NCBI GenBank assembly: GCA_022736535.1
Contig: DZCT01000108.1
Coordinates: forward strand, 1-12,644
Reading direction: 5' to 3'
DNA length: 12,644 nt
Origin: Desulfatirhabdium butyrativorans
GTDB lineage: Bacteria > Desulfobacterota > Desulfobacteria > Desulfobacterales > JAIFKL01
This document shows positions 12,353-12,644 of the stretch, piece by piece. The notes beneath the pieces are model-generated. The model had not been told where the DNA came from. It made no database searches and saw nothing but the letters and a program-made list of their open reading frames with translations. The position numbers and the translations under genes are program-made. Position 1 is the stretch's first letter; every line of letters begins with the position of its first letter.

Positions 12353-12644
12353 TTAATCCAACTTATAAAGCCCTTCTTTTTTTTCAACACCGCTTTCTGT
12401 GATGGTCGGCGAGACCCATATCTCGACATAAGTGGTGAATCTCCCTTCGGACATGCTGATCACGCACCATCTGTTTTCTTTGTGAAACAGCATGATGCTG
12501 CGGGGAGATTTGAACGCGCTGACTTTTTTCCAGTTGTCTTTGGACATATTGCTTTCAAAAAAACTGATGAGAGAGGGTGAATCCACCCTGCCTTTTAATC
12601 CCAGAACGCCGCCTGTAAAACCGGGCGTCTGATAGATAAAAGAC
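12353..12644 (-). CDS. C-terminal part of a small secreted or lipoprotein-like protein (runs off the right edge)
   Basis: The frame is open from the window edge to TAA at 12353-12355, giving 96 complete codons with the N-terminus missing. A GTG at 12584-12586 is inside this frame and is not a convincing start, because the reading continues upstream (IYQTPGFTGGVLGLKGRV). Recognisable blocks are a Gly-rich GFTGGVLGLKGRVDSPSL segment, NMSKDNWKKVSAFKSPRSIM, and FHKENRWCVISMSEG followed by TTYVEIWVSP. This alternation of a short helix and strands ending in VEIWVSP reminds me of small lipoproteins in Desulfobacterota and relatives, but I cannot name a family, and the diagnostic N-terminal lipobox would be outside the window. 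It ends 80 bases before coaBC, with a repeat array between. Confidence 0.75.
   Translation of the reverse strand, partial: SFIYQTPGFTGGVLGLKGRVDSPSLISFFESNMSKDNWKKVSAFKSPRSIMLFHKENRWCVISMSEGRFTTYVEIWVSPTITESGVEKKEGLYKLD

Overview
The window looks like chromosomal DNA from a Gram-negative bacterium, most likely a large-genome member of the Desulfobacterota (Desulfonema-like Desulfobacterales). This is inferred from moderate GC, the split glyQ/glyS glycyl-tRNA synthetase, a family 4 uracil-DNA glycosylase, a very large multi-PAS hybrid kinase, and an unusual density of small palindromic and tandem repeats. No sequence search was possible, so the taxonomy is a judgement. All nine recognisable genes lie on the minus strand and transcription runs from the right end to the left.

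In transcription order: (1) the C-terminal part of a possible small lipoprotein (12353-12644); (2) coaBC, making 4'-phosphopantetheine for coenzyme A (11025-12272); (3) a [4Fe-4S] family 4 uracil-DNA glycosylase (9994-10770); (4) a 1587-residue BvgS/EvgS-type hybrid histidine kinase with two periplasmic solute-binding domains, one membrane segment, four PAS domains, HisKA, HATPase, receiver and HPt domains (5181-9944); (5) a GHMP-family sugar kinase (4098-5141); (6) glyQ and (7) glyS, the two subunits of glycyl-tRNA synthetase (3112-3984 and 923-2995); (8) a 91-residue protein of uncertain function (390-665); (9) the start of an unrecognised protein (1-135). The middle genes are close enough for partial co-transcription. 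Only glyQ and glyS are clearly linked by function; no response regulator for the kinase is present.

The gaps between genes are all under 260 bp, and nearly all carry repeats: 7-bp GAGAATT arrays at four gene junctions; a TA-flanked MITE-like element at 190-337; a second inverted-repeat element at 721-912; CCGGAGTGC-ended palindromes; CGTTACRAGGC triloop hairpins; a 9-bp tandem repeat; and the TGTCATTTCGAGC family. Several have invaded or trimmed coding sequence. GAGAATT-type arrays supply the stop codons of three consecutive genes, a 51-bp palindromic element is in frame inside the uracil-DNA glycosylase gene, a 7-bp repeat adds a loop to the kinase receiver domain, and the last residues of CoaBC are encoded by TCATTTCGAGC repeats. 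This repeat-to-gene-end relationship is the most unusual feature here. I found no CRISPR array, tRNA, rRNA, phage module or transposase gene, and no convincing intrinsic terminator.
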